Shown piece by piece: positions 45,576 to 55,797 of a stretch of 64,000 bases of DNA; within the stretch, counting starts at the first letter, position 1; each line of letters opens with the position of its first letter. Source of the stretch: Ascaphus truei (taxonomy: Eukaryota; Chordata; Amphibia; Anura; Ascaphidae); contig CM071568.1 of the NCBI GenBank assembly GCA_036426205.1, forward strand, positions 216,513,261-216,577,260. The letters are read 5' to 3'. The notes under the pieces were generated by a model, which was not told the origin of the DNA, ran no database searches, and saw only the letters and a list, made by a program, of their open reading frames with translations. A program made the translations under genes and the position numbers.

Positions 45576-46229
45576 GCAGGTGAAAGGAGACAGGGTGGTG
45601 TGTTAACAATAACAAACATCACTGTACATATTGTAATGGTAATATAAAACACAACCATCAGCTCACAATCTGTGCAAATATATTCATAAACAATTAAGTT
45701 AAGTGACATATTAAAAACTCAAAATCTTTTGTAGCTATATCAGTAAAAGCATATATTATTAGTTACAGATTAACCACACAATTGAATCCGTATAATTACT
45801 TACTCCACAAAACCTATGCATGTTTATGTGAAAGGAAGAAATATTAAATGAGCTGAAAAGGGTATATTTATAAAAGCTCCTAATGTTGGTCTAAAGAATT
45901 GGAATATGTCTCCTTGCGGTGGCCAGTAATACACCAACCACTACTGACATATACATTTGAAATAGGAACCAGGCTAAACATGATACCTACTGGTGCCCTA
46001 TTATAGAAATACAGTACAAAACCAATTGGAAATCCAGACAGAAAAGAACCATCACAAATTACCCGAATAGCTCATATGGCCCTGGTTGGTAAGAGGCCAC
46101 ATGAAATAATGTGTGTCCAATAACGGATCATATTGTAACTATTTTCACCTACAGTGATAAGAATCCATTGCTTGTGTGTGCACACAGAAAAAAATACCAC
46201 ATAAGCAATAGGGACTCAAAATGCAATCA

Positions 46230-46972
46230 ATAAAGGGAAACTATATCTTTATCCTCATTCAATCTATCAGGGATTATTGTCCTCAATCTAAAGAACCAAA
46301 AACGATAACGTTTTGACCCTGTCACCACCTCTACAGGTACCAAATTGATGCCCTTATAAACGCAAAAGGGAAGGGTCTTTATTCTGATGAATTTTGAAGT
46401 GGTGGGATACACTGTTTTGTTCAAAACCAATCTTTATATTGCTCCCAAATACGCCTTCTCGGCTGTCTTTTGGTTCCACCAATACATTGGAAGCCGCGTG
46501 GGCACCCGAGCATATACATTGCTTGATATTAAAAAGTTCACCATTATGTTTAGATTTAAATGCTTTTCTTTCACTATGCAACATTTTGCAAGCCTGACAC
46601 TTTCCACACGGGAAGTTGCCCATAGCCTTGCTTGTAAGCCACAGTGATGAACTACATTCACAAACCTCTCCTGGATCATTCTTTGGAAAGATGTCACTTG
46701 GGGATAACATATTTTTAGATTTCTTGAATATAACACTAGCCGGAAGATGGGGACCCAAAACTGGGTCACTTAAAATGATCCTCCAATGTTTCATGAATAT
46801 CCTCCAAATTTGATGTTCTAACTTTATGGATGAGTAGTGTATTCCTTTCTACTACACTGACTTTAATATATATATCACATAGTGACAGAAAAAAGTAATT
46901 TCCTGTTATATATATATATATATATATTAGATACAATCCTATCGGGAACAGGAAATTACTTTTTTCTGTCAC
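46230..46972 (-). pseudogene. Penelope-like element C-terminal remnant (PLE 3)
   Basis: Minus-strand frames give in order NTLLIHKVRTSNLEDIHETL (near 46830), KHWRIILSDPVLGPHLPA (near 46770), a cysteine pair CGKCQACKML (near 46600), CSGAHAASNVLVEPKD and HHFKIHQNKDPSLL, then FRLRTIIPDRLNEDKDIVSL near 46240. These parallel the PLE 1 stretch ILEKHWSILLLDPVLGHSLP, CGSCKIC and the C-terminal FTLKTQVPFGLNTDWDL. The GIY-YIG core is badly damaged and the RT is absent. Confidence 0.75.
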
Positions 46973-46978
46973 TATGTG
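46876..46978. repeat. Perfect foldback with (TA)n loop
   Basis: CACATAGTGACAGAAAAAAG, continuing to 'taatttcctgtt', is exactly inverted at 46947-46978. The loop holds a (TA)n run. Arms of about 32 bp. Confidence 0.9.
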
Positions 46979-46984
46979 AGTCGC

Positions 46985-47436
46985 TTACGTTGTTTTGGTC
47001 ACGTGGATCAGAACAACCCAGAAAGTGAGTGTTCCTGGGTCCCGGATTCAGGGAACCCGAACACTCACCCTGTTCATACCACCACACTGGGTTAAGGAGT
47101 GGCGCATGGTGGAGGTAAACCATATTGTAAAATATCAGTCACCCATCACTCGTAAATCAGAGATCCTATTAGAAGAGATTGTGGCAGTGGATAACAGAGC
47201 AGCTAGGCTCTTCTGCATTGTGGGGAGGCTTCGCAGGACAACATGTTTGCCCTCGGCTTCGCCGATTATTTATCCTCCCTCCAGGCCATGGAGTGGAGAA
47301 ATGCTAGGATACATATAGGTAATAATCCAGTTCAATCTGTGGGGATGGAAAATCTGGACCAGAATTGCGCCTCAAAATCAACAATCCAGGTTTTAACCTT
47401 CCACTTTTTAACTATTTATATTTTAGTGGAAACACT
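46985..47436. other. Non-genic stretch
   Basis: No supported feature. GTTCCTGGGTCCCGGATTC and its partial inverse (about 47030-47065) form a short hairpin. Confidence 0.4.
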
Positions 47437-47577
47437 GGGGGTTATTTATTTCATTAAACTGCATTGGTACTGATCAGGACACTATTACTGTACATACAAA
47501 CTCCAACTGAAGTCAATGGATGTTTGTGTGCATAAGTGCCCCTGATCTGTAATTTTGCAGTTTAATGAATACATCCC
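47437..47577. mobile_element. Short MITE with inverted ends
   Basis: Left GGGGGTTATTTATTTCATTA with AACTGCA, right TGCAGTTTAATGAATACATCCC: imperfect inverted ends of about 25 bp. 141 bp, non-coding. Confidence 0.6.
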
Positions 47578-47740
47578 ACTGTTTAGATTTTTTTTTTTTA
47601 GTCTTTGGGATACACAACTGCAAATGAATTAAATCATAATATAGCACAGCAAACAAATTAATTATGACACCAGTGAGAATTTGGAGTTATGGTCCCAAAA
47701 AAATGGAATGATAAAGTCTCCACTTCAATGAATGAGGTTA

Positions 47741-47910
47741 GGCTACACTTATAGTGCCGGCGACGGTCACCGGAAAAATCAAATTGAGATGACTTCCAGC
47801 GATCGCAACCAAGCTGTCGCGTCGCGCTTACTATAAGCGCACGCGACGGTGGCAACGCATTTGTTTTGACGCGACGTCGCATCACTGTCGCCATCGCCAT
47901 AAGCGCAGCC
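47741..47910. mobile_element. PIF/Harbinger-like MITE with TTA TSD
   Basis: Ends GGCTACACTTATAGTGCCG and (reverse strand) GGCTGCGCTTATGGCGATGG. TTA flanks both sides (47738-47740, 47911-47913). 170 bp. Inner CTATAAGCGCA and CTTATAGTGC pairs add internal symmetry. Confidence 0.8.
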
Positions 47911-47913
47911 TTA

Positions 47914-48589
47914 CACTTAATGCTAATTGTTACTAAAATCATACAAAGGAAGTTTTTTCCTTCATATTGTGGAAAATTGCTGAAAAATCCCCTCACTTTT
48001 TTTCAATGAAATTGATTGATAAGCTGCAACAAAAACATTAGTGAAATATTTTCGATGATATTACTGTAAAATGGGCAGGTCAATTAGTAAATGTGACACA
48101 TTTCTCATTCACCTGGGATGCAATAAAACCTGAAGGCTTGTGATAATGGAACAGCTGGCCTCAGCTTACCAAAGTTATTTTCACCCACTTCAGGCTGTCG
48201 AAATGGTCTATTTGGTGTATTTATACAATGCTTATTTGCACTTTATGAAAAAGCAACAGAATGCATCATCTTCCATCAACAGGGTGGGCCATTGTGGGCC
48301 AAAGATGTTTCAGAATGAAGAGGAGTCCTTGACCTGTATGCACTAGGCCTTTGTAGTATGGTGACGTTGTGTGCAAAAATGTTTCGCTCAAGATTAATTA
48401 TTTTTTTAATGTTTTTTTTTTTCCTCTGCACATATTTGAATGATTTGGGAATGAAGATTGTCCAAGGGCAAGCTTCAAATCTTTCCATGCCCTGACGTTT
48501 TCTTCATTGCCACAAAGGTCAACAAGGTCATAACATAACATTGTCTAGAAAGTCTCTATGGCACTGAAGACATTTATGTTTGACAATAT
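47914..48589. other. Non-genic stretch
   Basis: No supported feature. Confidence 0.4.
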
Positions 48590-48716
48590 GTATTATTTAT
48601 TTATTGTTATTGTGGTATTTATTGGATTACCACATGTATTACTGCTGTGAAGCGCTATGTACATTAATGGCGCTATATAAATAAAGACATACAATACAAT
48701 ACAATACAATTTCCTT
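48590..48716 (+). mobile_element. Retroposon 3' tail fragment
   Basis: ATTACTGCTGTGAAGCGCTA and ATGGCGCTATATAAATAAAG with a terminal (ACAAT)n run match the tail at 57230-57303. The short tandem end is typical of CR1/L2-type LINE or SINE tails. Confidence 0.7.
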
Positions 48717-48849
48717 ATTTGTTGGTCTAGAGATCTATCTAAACATTGTGAAGGATGTGAAAGTGCCCTGAAGGGGTTAAATAAATGAAGCATACTGTAT
48801 GCTTATTGGTGATTTAGTACAATGAAAAGCTGGCTCTTCTTTCTGTCAG

Positions 48850-49592
48850 TAGGGTTGCCAGGTGTCCGGTTTTGAACCGGACAGCCCAGTAATTTGCCCC
48901 TGCGTCCGGTATAAAATGGAAGGTAATTCCGGACATGTATGTGTCCGGTATTACCTCTCTCCGAGCGCAGGGTGGGCGCGAGGGGAGCCGGCGGCCGGTC
49001 AGAGCAGTTGCCGTACCATGCCCGGCTCTCCCCCGCTGCAGGCTTCTCTCTCCCTGTCTGTCCAACGCCGAGGTGTCGGAGGCTGACGCACGCCGCGCCA
49101 CCCTCTCACGCCGGCGCACACCGGAAGCCTAGCTGACTTCTGGCGCTGACGTCAGAGGACCCGGCGCGCGGCAGCCTCAGACACCTCGGCGTGGTACAGA
49201 CAGGGAGAGAGAAGTGAAGAGAAGAGAGAGACAACTGCACTGACTGTCCGCCCCCCCCGCATCCACTGTTCCTCCCTCCCCCCCTCTGCAGCCATTGCCC
49301 CCCCCTCCTCTCTGCAGCCACCGGCCCCCCCGCAGGCACCGAGCCCAAGGTAAGTCTGAATTTTATTGGGGAGGTGGGTATATTTTGTATATGTATTGGG
49401 GAGGTGGGGGTGTATTTTAGATATGTATTGGGGAGGTGGGAGTATTTTTTATATTTATTCGGGAGGCGTGGGGGTATTTCTTTATATGTATGCGGGGGCA
49501 TGGGGATATTTTTTATATGTATTCGGGGGTGTGGGGGTTGCATCTTTTACCATTGTGTCCAGTAGTTTTGGACAAGCCACGTGGCAACCCTA
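48850..49592 (+). mobile_element. hAT-like element, family D, with perfect 8-bp TSD
   Basis: Ends TAGGGTTGCCAGGTGTCCGG and GCCACGTGGCAACCCTA. Perfect 8-bp TSD TCTGTCAG at 48842-48849 and 49593-49600. 743 bp without a transposase frame. Inside, about 49042-49100 and 49155-49216 are inverted copies (CTCTCTCCCTGTCTGT against ACAGACAGGGAGAGAG), followed by a minisatellite. Confidence 0.9.
49362..49540 (+). repeat. About 30-bp minisatellite inside the hAT element
   Basis: Six or so units of 'attggggaggtgggggtatattttatatgt', drifting to 'attcgggggtgtggggg' at the right. The glycine/isoleucine-rich frames here are artefacts. Confidence 0.85.
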
Positions 49593-49801
49593 TCTGTCAG
49601 CCGTAAACACTCACCTACTCTTCAGTTGAGCGTGAAGTGTAGAATGACAATAAGGTGTATAAATACCGTTATGCTAATTGGAGACTTGGTAAGGAACTCT
49701 ATCCTAAAGGGAGGAGCCACACAGCTCCAAGGAAATGTTTAGTAAAACAGAAACCAGGCGAGCCAAAATCTACTCCTTCAGTATGACGCAATGTATCAGT
49801 A

Positions 49802-50025
49802 ACACTATAATTAAATGCCCTTATGGAGTATGCATCATGGAAAAGAATTGACCTAACATTTATGGAAAACAAAAACTGTACATATTAAGTGCGCTCCTCC
49901 CTTTACAAACAGTACACTTCACAATGGGAGGAGCGCAGGTAAAATGGACTGTATTTGTTTTCCATAAATGTTAGGCCAATTCTTTTCCATGCTGCATACT
50001 CCATAAGGGTATTTAATTATAGTGT
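49802..50025. repeat. 224-bp foldback element
   Basis: ACACTATAATTAAATGCCCT at the left is inverted as a near-match ending TTTAATTATAGTGT at 50025. Arms of about 70 bp include CATTTATGGAAAACAAA. An inner pair GCGCTCCTCCC / GGGAGGAGCGC extends the hairpin. Confidence 0.88.
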
Positions 50026-50049
50026 GTGCAAAATACTCTTTTTGGCTGA

Positions 50050-50822
50050 AGTGATCTTGCCTGGGATCCTTAAAACCCAATGTATTTTAGGGTAAAGCAC
50101 AATCACAGGACCATCCAGCTCTGGTTTAAGTGCTTTATTTTCTTTGTCACGACAGCAGACAAAATCAAGACAAACAAAAGAATCAAAAATAAATCCTTGC
50201 TCTATCTGAGCATTAACTAGGCAGCAATTCTCTAGCTATCTTTGGGTGGCTTCCCCACTTACCAAACAATAAAACACAGATATCATAAACAAAACCAAAT
50301 GCCGGCCAATGCCTGTCTGTAGCATCCAGCTCTCTCAGGCTAGGTCCCCGCTGCTGCGCCCACTATGGCGGGCACTGCAGGGACAAGAACCGCCCCTCAA
50401 TGGGGCCAGTCCCACTACCCACCTTGTTGTGCGAACAGATTTCACTGAAGACAGGAAATCTGTGCTCACAACTCTCGACGTAGCGCTGGTCATGCCCCCG
50501 CGTTTCAGCCAATGAGAGCGAACCTGCCGGATGACGTCAACGGCCCTCCGCCACACTCCCCCCGTCTTTCCCCCTGCAACTCCCCACAGATTGGGGATCT
50601 CAGCTGCACGTGCCGCCAGCCTGGCGGGCGCTCGTGCAGCGTCAACACCGAGGTCTCAGCCTTAGCTGGAAAAAGGGAGAGGGGAGAACTGATCCAGCCT
50701 GGCCTTTCTTAAACTCTGTTAATTAAAGTCAGGTGATCAGCACCTGGCTGTGCTTGCAGAACCTCCCTTGGATCTTTAACCCTTAGTAGGGGCAGGTATA
50801 GTTTGCCAAAGCAGGAGGTGCA
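50050..50822 (-). mobile_element. Putative 3' LTR of the Gmr1-like element
   Basis: On the minus strand a purine-rich tract (GTTGTAGTGGGGAGGTA, near 50823-50840) is followed by TGCACCTCC, fitting a polypurine tract and LTR start at 50822. The plus-strand TTTATT near 50147 would be a minus-strand AATAAA. The outer boundary was not determined and no second LTR is present to confirm it. A MITE (50338-50661) is inserted in it. Confidence 0.4.
50338..50661. mobile_element. PIF/Harbinger-like MITE, related to 21646-21931
   Basis: GGCTAGGTCCCCGCTGC at the left and CGAGGTCTCAGCC at the right. Inner phrase AATGAGAGCGAACCTGCCGG.TGACGTCA is shared with 21785-21825. Flanks TCA and TTA suggest a decayed 3-bp TSD. 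GC-rich, non-coding. Confidence 0.65.
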
Positions 50823-50879
50823 TACCTCCCCACTACAACTTCACCACCTTTCCTCTCACATAGCCTCCCCCCCCAGCTC

Positions 50880-53240
50880 ATTCCTACTGGGGTGAGTGAC
50901 CATGCACATCAAGGCGTGTACCCAGGAAAGCTCATCAGCATTTCCCTGTTCCAGACCTGCCCTGTGTTCCAGTGAAATTAAAGGGCTGGAAACTAAGGAA
51001 CCACCTGGTCAACCTTGAGTTTTTTTCTTTCTTCTGGGACATCCAAGTAAGAGGAGCATGGTCTGTAATTAGCCTGAATTTTCTTCCGAACAGGTAATAA
51101 CGAAGAGCCTCTAAAGCCCACTTTATTGCCCGACATTCCTTTTCTACTATGGAATAGTTCTTTTCTTGTGGGTTTAACTTTCTGCTCAAAAAGTAAATGG
51201 GGAGTTCCTCACCCTGGTATTCTTGGGACAGGACAGCCCCTAAGCCAACATCAGAAGCATCTGCCTGTACTACGAACTCTCTAGAAAAGTCTGGGGTGAC
51301 CAAGACAGGTTGGGCACAGAGAGCTTTTTCAATTACTTAAAAGCCTGATCTGCCTCTGGAGACCACTTAACTGTAACTGGGGATCTTGCTTTTGTTAGGT
51401 CTCTTAAAGAGGCAGCAACTGTGGCAAAATTTGGGATAAACCTTCTGTAGTAACCCGTCAGACTTAGAAATGCTCTTACCTGTTTCTTGGTAAGTGGCTG
51501 GGGCCAGTTTTGTATAGCTTCCACCTTCACTACCTGTGGTTTAACCAATCCTCTCCCAATTACATATCCTAAATACTTTGCCTCCTCCAGGCCAATGATA
51601 CACTTGGGAGGATTAGCAGTTAAACTTAACTTAATGGAATTAAGTACTGCTTGAGCCTTTGGGAGATGGGACTCCCAGTCTTCACCGTGGATAACAACAT
51701 CATCCAGGTATGCTGCTGCCGCATATCTAGTATGGGGTTTTACAATCCTGTCCATCATTCTCTGGAATGTGGCAGGGGCACAATGTAGCCCGAATGGTAA
51801 TACTGTATACTTTGGGTGTTGAGAAAGCCGTTTTCTCTTTTGCCTGTTCAGTGAGAGGGACCTGCCAATAACCTTTTTATTAGGTCTAGAGTTGTCAGGT
51901 AAGGTGTTTTGCCCAACCTTTCTATTAACTCATCAACCCTAGGCATTGGGTATGAGTCAAGTTTAGAAATACAGTACCATTTAACTTGTGATAATCATTG
52001 CAGAATCTTAAAGTGCCATCAGGTTTTGGAACCAGCACAATAGGACTGTTCCACCCACTATATGATTCTTCGATTACCCCAAGTTTTAACATCTTTTCCA
52101 CCTCCATGTTTACAGCCTGCATTGGAGCTTCAGGAATCCTATAGGGTTTAAGATGAACCCTTTTCCCTGGTTCTGTTATTATGTCATGTATAATGACTTT
52201 CTTTATCCCTGGGGTCGCAGATAAAACATCCCTATTTTTCCTGACAAAATCACTGACTTCTTGTTTCTGATATACAGGCAGAGTGTCTGGTATGTTTACC
52301 TCAGGATCAGTGGTGGGAAGTTCTAAGAGCTTTAAAGCAACCAGGACTTCCCTATCCTTCCAAGGTTTGAACAAGTTTATATGATGCAATTGCTCAGGTT
52401 TTCTTCTTCCTGGCTGCCTTACTTTATAATTAACAACACCCACTTTCTCAAGAATTTCATATTGGCCATGCCACGTTGCAAGAAACTTGTTCTCCCCTGT
52501 AGGAACCAGCACTAATACCCTATCACCAGGTTGAAACAAACTGATCCTAGCATTACGGTTATAGCTGTTTTTCTGCGCTTTTTGGGCTTTTTGTATATGT
52601 TCCCTGACTATAGGCATAATAGTGGCCATTTGATCCTGCACCTGGGATATATGTTCAATCACACTACGATGGGGTGTCGTATCCTGCTCCCAGGTCTCTA
52701 TAGCTAAATCTAGTAATCCGAGGATGTCGTCCATACACTAATTCAAAAGGGAAAAAACCTGTAGATGTTTGGGGTACTTCTCTAAGGCTGGGGCCATGGT
52801 GCCGCAGACCATGCGAACGCGTCTGCACGCTGAGGGAGCAGACTGCCTTAAGGCAGTGATTGCATCCATGTGGCATATGCGCACGGAAGCGGCGCGCATT
52901 GCGCAAGAAATCAGTTGAAACCAATTTCATGGCGCGACAGGCCGGTCACATGAGCGGTTCGCCCAATGAGGGCGAACCAGCTCCGTGACGCCCCCCCACG
53001 GCCAGTCCATCATGGCCAGGGAAAGCACCCGATTCACGCGGGTCACTTCCCAGCCTCTGCACGGGCGAAGGCACCATGGCCCCAGCCTTATGGAGAACAT
53101 TAGGTAGGGCAAAAAAAGTCCCAATTTTTCCCATCTGTGTCAATTACTTTCTGAAACATACCTTTAAGGGTTTTATTAAATCTTTCCACTAAGCCATCAG
53201 TCTGGGGAAGCAAATTATCTGTTTCTTCATGGGAAAGTTA
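50880..53240 (-). pseudogene. Ty3/Gypsy pol with integrase upstream of RT (Gmr1-like order), broken
   Basis: Read on the minus strand: integrase core end (PQTDGLVERFNKTLKGMF near 53160; PQTSTGFFPFELVYGRHPR near 52750), then the integrase C-terminal domain (ATWHGQYEILEKVG and QLHHINLFKPWKDRE near 52470-52350). After a linker comes RT (HLKPYRIPEAPMQ near 52150; SPIVLVPKPDGTLRFCNDY near 52020; the catalytic YLDDVVIHG near 51715), then RNase H (FVVQADASDVGLGAVLSQ near 51260; LITDHAPLTWM). The RNase H end is followed by a stop and a purine tract, with no second integrase. This order differs from ordinary Gypsy (RT-RH-IN) and matches the Gmr1-like group. Frameshifts occur near 52735, 51900, 51770 and 51320, and a MITE splits the integrase. 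Gag and protease are absent, and the 5' part is lost beyond about 53240. Confidence 0.87.
52786..53087. mobile_element. PIF/Harbinger-like MITE inserted in the integrase
   Basis: Perfect inverted ends GGCTGGGGCCATGGTG / CACCATGGCCCCAGCC. Flanks TAA (52783-52785) and TTA (53088-53090) suggest a 3-bp TSD with one mutation. Removing the element and one flank puts the integrase text ...YLMFSI and REVPQTST... in frame, so the insertion point is exact. GC-rich, 302 bp. Confidence 0.85.
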
Positions 53241-54390
53241 CATTTTTTTTTGTAATTTTGTCTAAATTAGGTCAATATACTTAATTAGGTAATATTTGTA
53301 TTTGCTCAAAGAACAACCAACTTTTTTGAGCAAGGTAAAGCAAGTTTATTAGACAATATTAAATAGGTTTCTATAGGAGCACCAATGCTAAAAAGAGGTA
53401 GACTTAACCCAGATAAAGGAAACTTGATCTTAATCAGGTTACGGGCATGCACAGGCCAACCTTCTCTGCTTGCTGATATGTTATCTATACAAACTGTTTT
53501 CATAACAATGATTTATGAAAGTTTGTAATACCTTGGCATTATTAAAAATGTGACATAATTCATGTATTTCCATTCATAATAATGGGTTTGCAATATGATT
53601 CAAGATAACTACAGGCCACGAATAATAAACTGCAGAATCTTGCCAACAGCATGATATATAGATGGGAAAATCACAGTCATTGTGGTTTATAAGCTGAGCC
53701 AACACTGCAGGTGACAAGTACCGCCAGCACTTAAAAGGTTAAGATGAGAAATGTACTTTTATTAGGCACGGTTACTAGAAAAGCAAATAGAAGACGTTTT
53801 TTAAAAGCAGGAACATTTTCACATTAACGGACAACGCTATTTAAAACACAGAAATTAAACCTCTGTTTAAATAACATGCCAGAACAGAGCTAGGAAAAGT
53901 AAATGGATTAGAGAAACATTCCTAAAGTAAAAAAAAAAAAAAACCCCAATGTAAATGTACATTTTTTCATTTCAATTTGGTACATAATGTACTCATTAGG
54001 TAGTGTACGTAATGTAAACATGCAAGGAAAAGATGACTGGTAATCATTTAGATTCTGCCTGTGATCAGCCAGCTCCTGCCGATGGCATAAAGAGCTGCAC
54101 TTTCTATTTAATGGCCACGTCACAGACAATGCAGACAAACGTTTCACATTCAGCTGGAAAGTGCACCTTAAAACTGCAGCTCACTTTAAGGCCGATGTAC
54201 CAAGCATTACAAGCTGCTTTTCTGGAGCAGAATTGGTGCACGGCAATCGCATTTTCAATTGTGCTGGTGTGTGCCTATGTACTGACCACCAGGGTTAATT
54301 AAAAAAAGCCAAAACGCAGGGACCCATGGACTCCTTGACAATGGATCTCATGACTGATGACGTCAACCTGCAGTATCGGAACGGGTTCAA

Positions 54391-54393
<3 letters not shown>
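53241..54393. other. Non-genic stretch
   Basis: No supported gene or repeat boundary. Confidence 0.4.

Positions 54394-54435
<42 letters not shown>
54394..54435. repeat. (TA)n microsatellite
   Basis: TA array that ends exactly at the start of the MITE at 54436. Confidence 0.9.
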
Positions 54436-54438
<3 letters not shown>

Positions 54439-54591
54439 TGTTCGACAAACCTATACACTTGCACGCCCCGGCCGAGTGGATTTAACATCGTGGCGAGCTC
54501 ATATTGGCCCAAGCAGCACACGTGCGATACTAGGTGGCGAGTAGATTTTTTTGTTCGGCGAGTAGATTTTTTGGTGATTTGTCGACCACTG
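54436..54591 (+). mobile_element. Small MITE, CAGTGTTCGACAAA family, copy 3
   Basis: CAGTGTTCGACAAACC to TTTGTCGACCACTG, 156 bp, with the doubled GGCGAGTAGATTTTTT phrase. It is nearly identical to 41868-42020. A right-end scrap of the same family lies at 54872-54936. Confidence 0.85.
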
Positions 54592-54639
54592 TATGCAGGT
54601 AAGTAAATCATAAATTTTCTATATTTGATAGAAGACACA

Positions 54640-54682
54640 AAAACCGACGTTTCGGTCCCCCAGTGGGACCTTTCTCAAGGTG
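54640..54682 (-). ncRNA. Hammerhead-derived motif with perfect helix II and GAAAC
   Basis: The minus strand reads CCTTGAGAAAGGTCC, CACTGGG, GGACCGAAACGTCGG. Helix II GGUCC/GGACC is perfect and GAAAC is intact; the CUGAUGA block reads CUUGAGA. It lies in a short PLE-terminal-like scrap with no body nearby. Confidence 0.55.
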
Positions 54683-54699
54683 GTGCCACAAAGATTTTA

Positions 54700-54980
54700 C
54701 AAAGAATCACATGGCGTTATAAGCGGATCGCGTTAGAAATAATGTACAATTGTATGCATTGTACAATAAAGTATTCAAGATACCAATAATCATGTTTTAA
54801 GTATTCATAAATACAAAAATTGGGAGCCACACTTGCATCGCGTTATAAGCGGGGGGGCGGGGTTGGGGGCGGGACTAGGTGGCGAGTAGATTTTTTGGTT
54901 CGGCGAGTAGATTTTTGGGTGATTTGTCAAGAACTGTATATATATATATATCTATATATATAGATATATATATATATGAG
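54700..54980. repeat. Repeat scrap with flanking GCGTTATAAGCG and MITE tail
   Basis: GCGTTATAAGCG occurs at 54714 and again near 54840 in the same orientation, bounding about 130 bp. It is followed by the MITE right end (54872-54936) and a palindromic TATATATCTATATATAG run to 54977. Confidence 0.5.
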
Positions 54981-55707
54981 TCTGGATTTGAATTAGTAGG
55001 CTTATTGTGGTAGCATCCTATTGGTGCAATTTGGCAGGGCCTATTTGACAGTTGGGCTCACGGGGTTGGATTTGAACAATATACATACGTTATTAAGTGG
55101 TTTGTCAATATATATGCTATTATATTGTCACACCGGCAGGATTCCTTGCCAGCTGAAGCACATTCTAGTTAATTGATGAGGTTTGTTGGCCCTACTTGGG
55201 GCCTGGGTAAGGAGCAGGAACACCATTAGCTTTGCGGCTTGGGTTGGCGTGAGACTGAATACTGGGTGGCATATGGATGTAAATACGGGTCATTCGCGGG
55301 CACGGATTATGTTATTCTAACTGTACGTAAACGCGGTGGCTGTTTTGATCTCGGTTTTATTGGGCTTTGGGTGTGACAGCTTGGATATAAAGGGGAGTTG
55401 AGGAATCCGATGCTTCACTTTTTTTCATGTTTTTGGGCGCCCACAAATACACTGACTAGACGTACCGTTTTAAATGCCAGGTACTAAAAAGAATGTTCCA
55501 GCGCAGGAAGAAAAGGAATGAGTGCGTCACAATCGTCCGTCAAGTTGAACCGTGCATAAATCCTAAAACGTCTGTTTGTATTGTTAGGAAATAACGAAGT
55601 TGCTACGTATAACCCAAACATGTATTTGACGTAGCAGTGATGTTTCATTATACAGGTTAACAAAATGTTATTATTTTCACAGTAAAGCGACTACAAATCA
55701 TATTTCA
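54981..55707. other. Non-genic stretch
   Basis: No supported feature. Confidence 0.4.
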
Positions 55708-55797
55708 GTACTCATTTAAGACCCACCTCAAAACCCACCTGCTTAAGGAAGCATATGAGTAGCTCCATGGCTTATAATTAACACCTCATACATTAAC
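55708..55797 (+). mobile_element. Outer LINE-type tail, left half, interrupted by a nested LINE
   Basis: One frame reads FKTHLKTHLLKEAYE then a stop, which resembles the C-terminus of L2/CR1-type ORF2 proteins. It ends at ATTAAC, the target site of the inserted LINE, and resumes at 57052. Confidence 0.65.
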
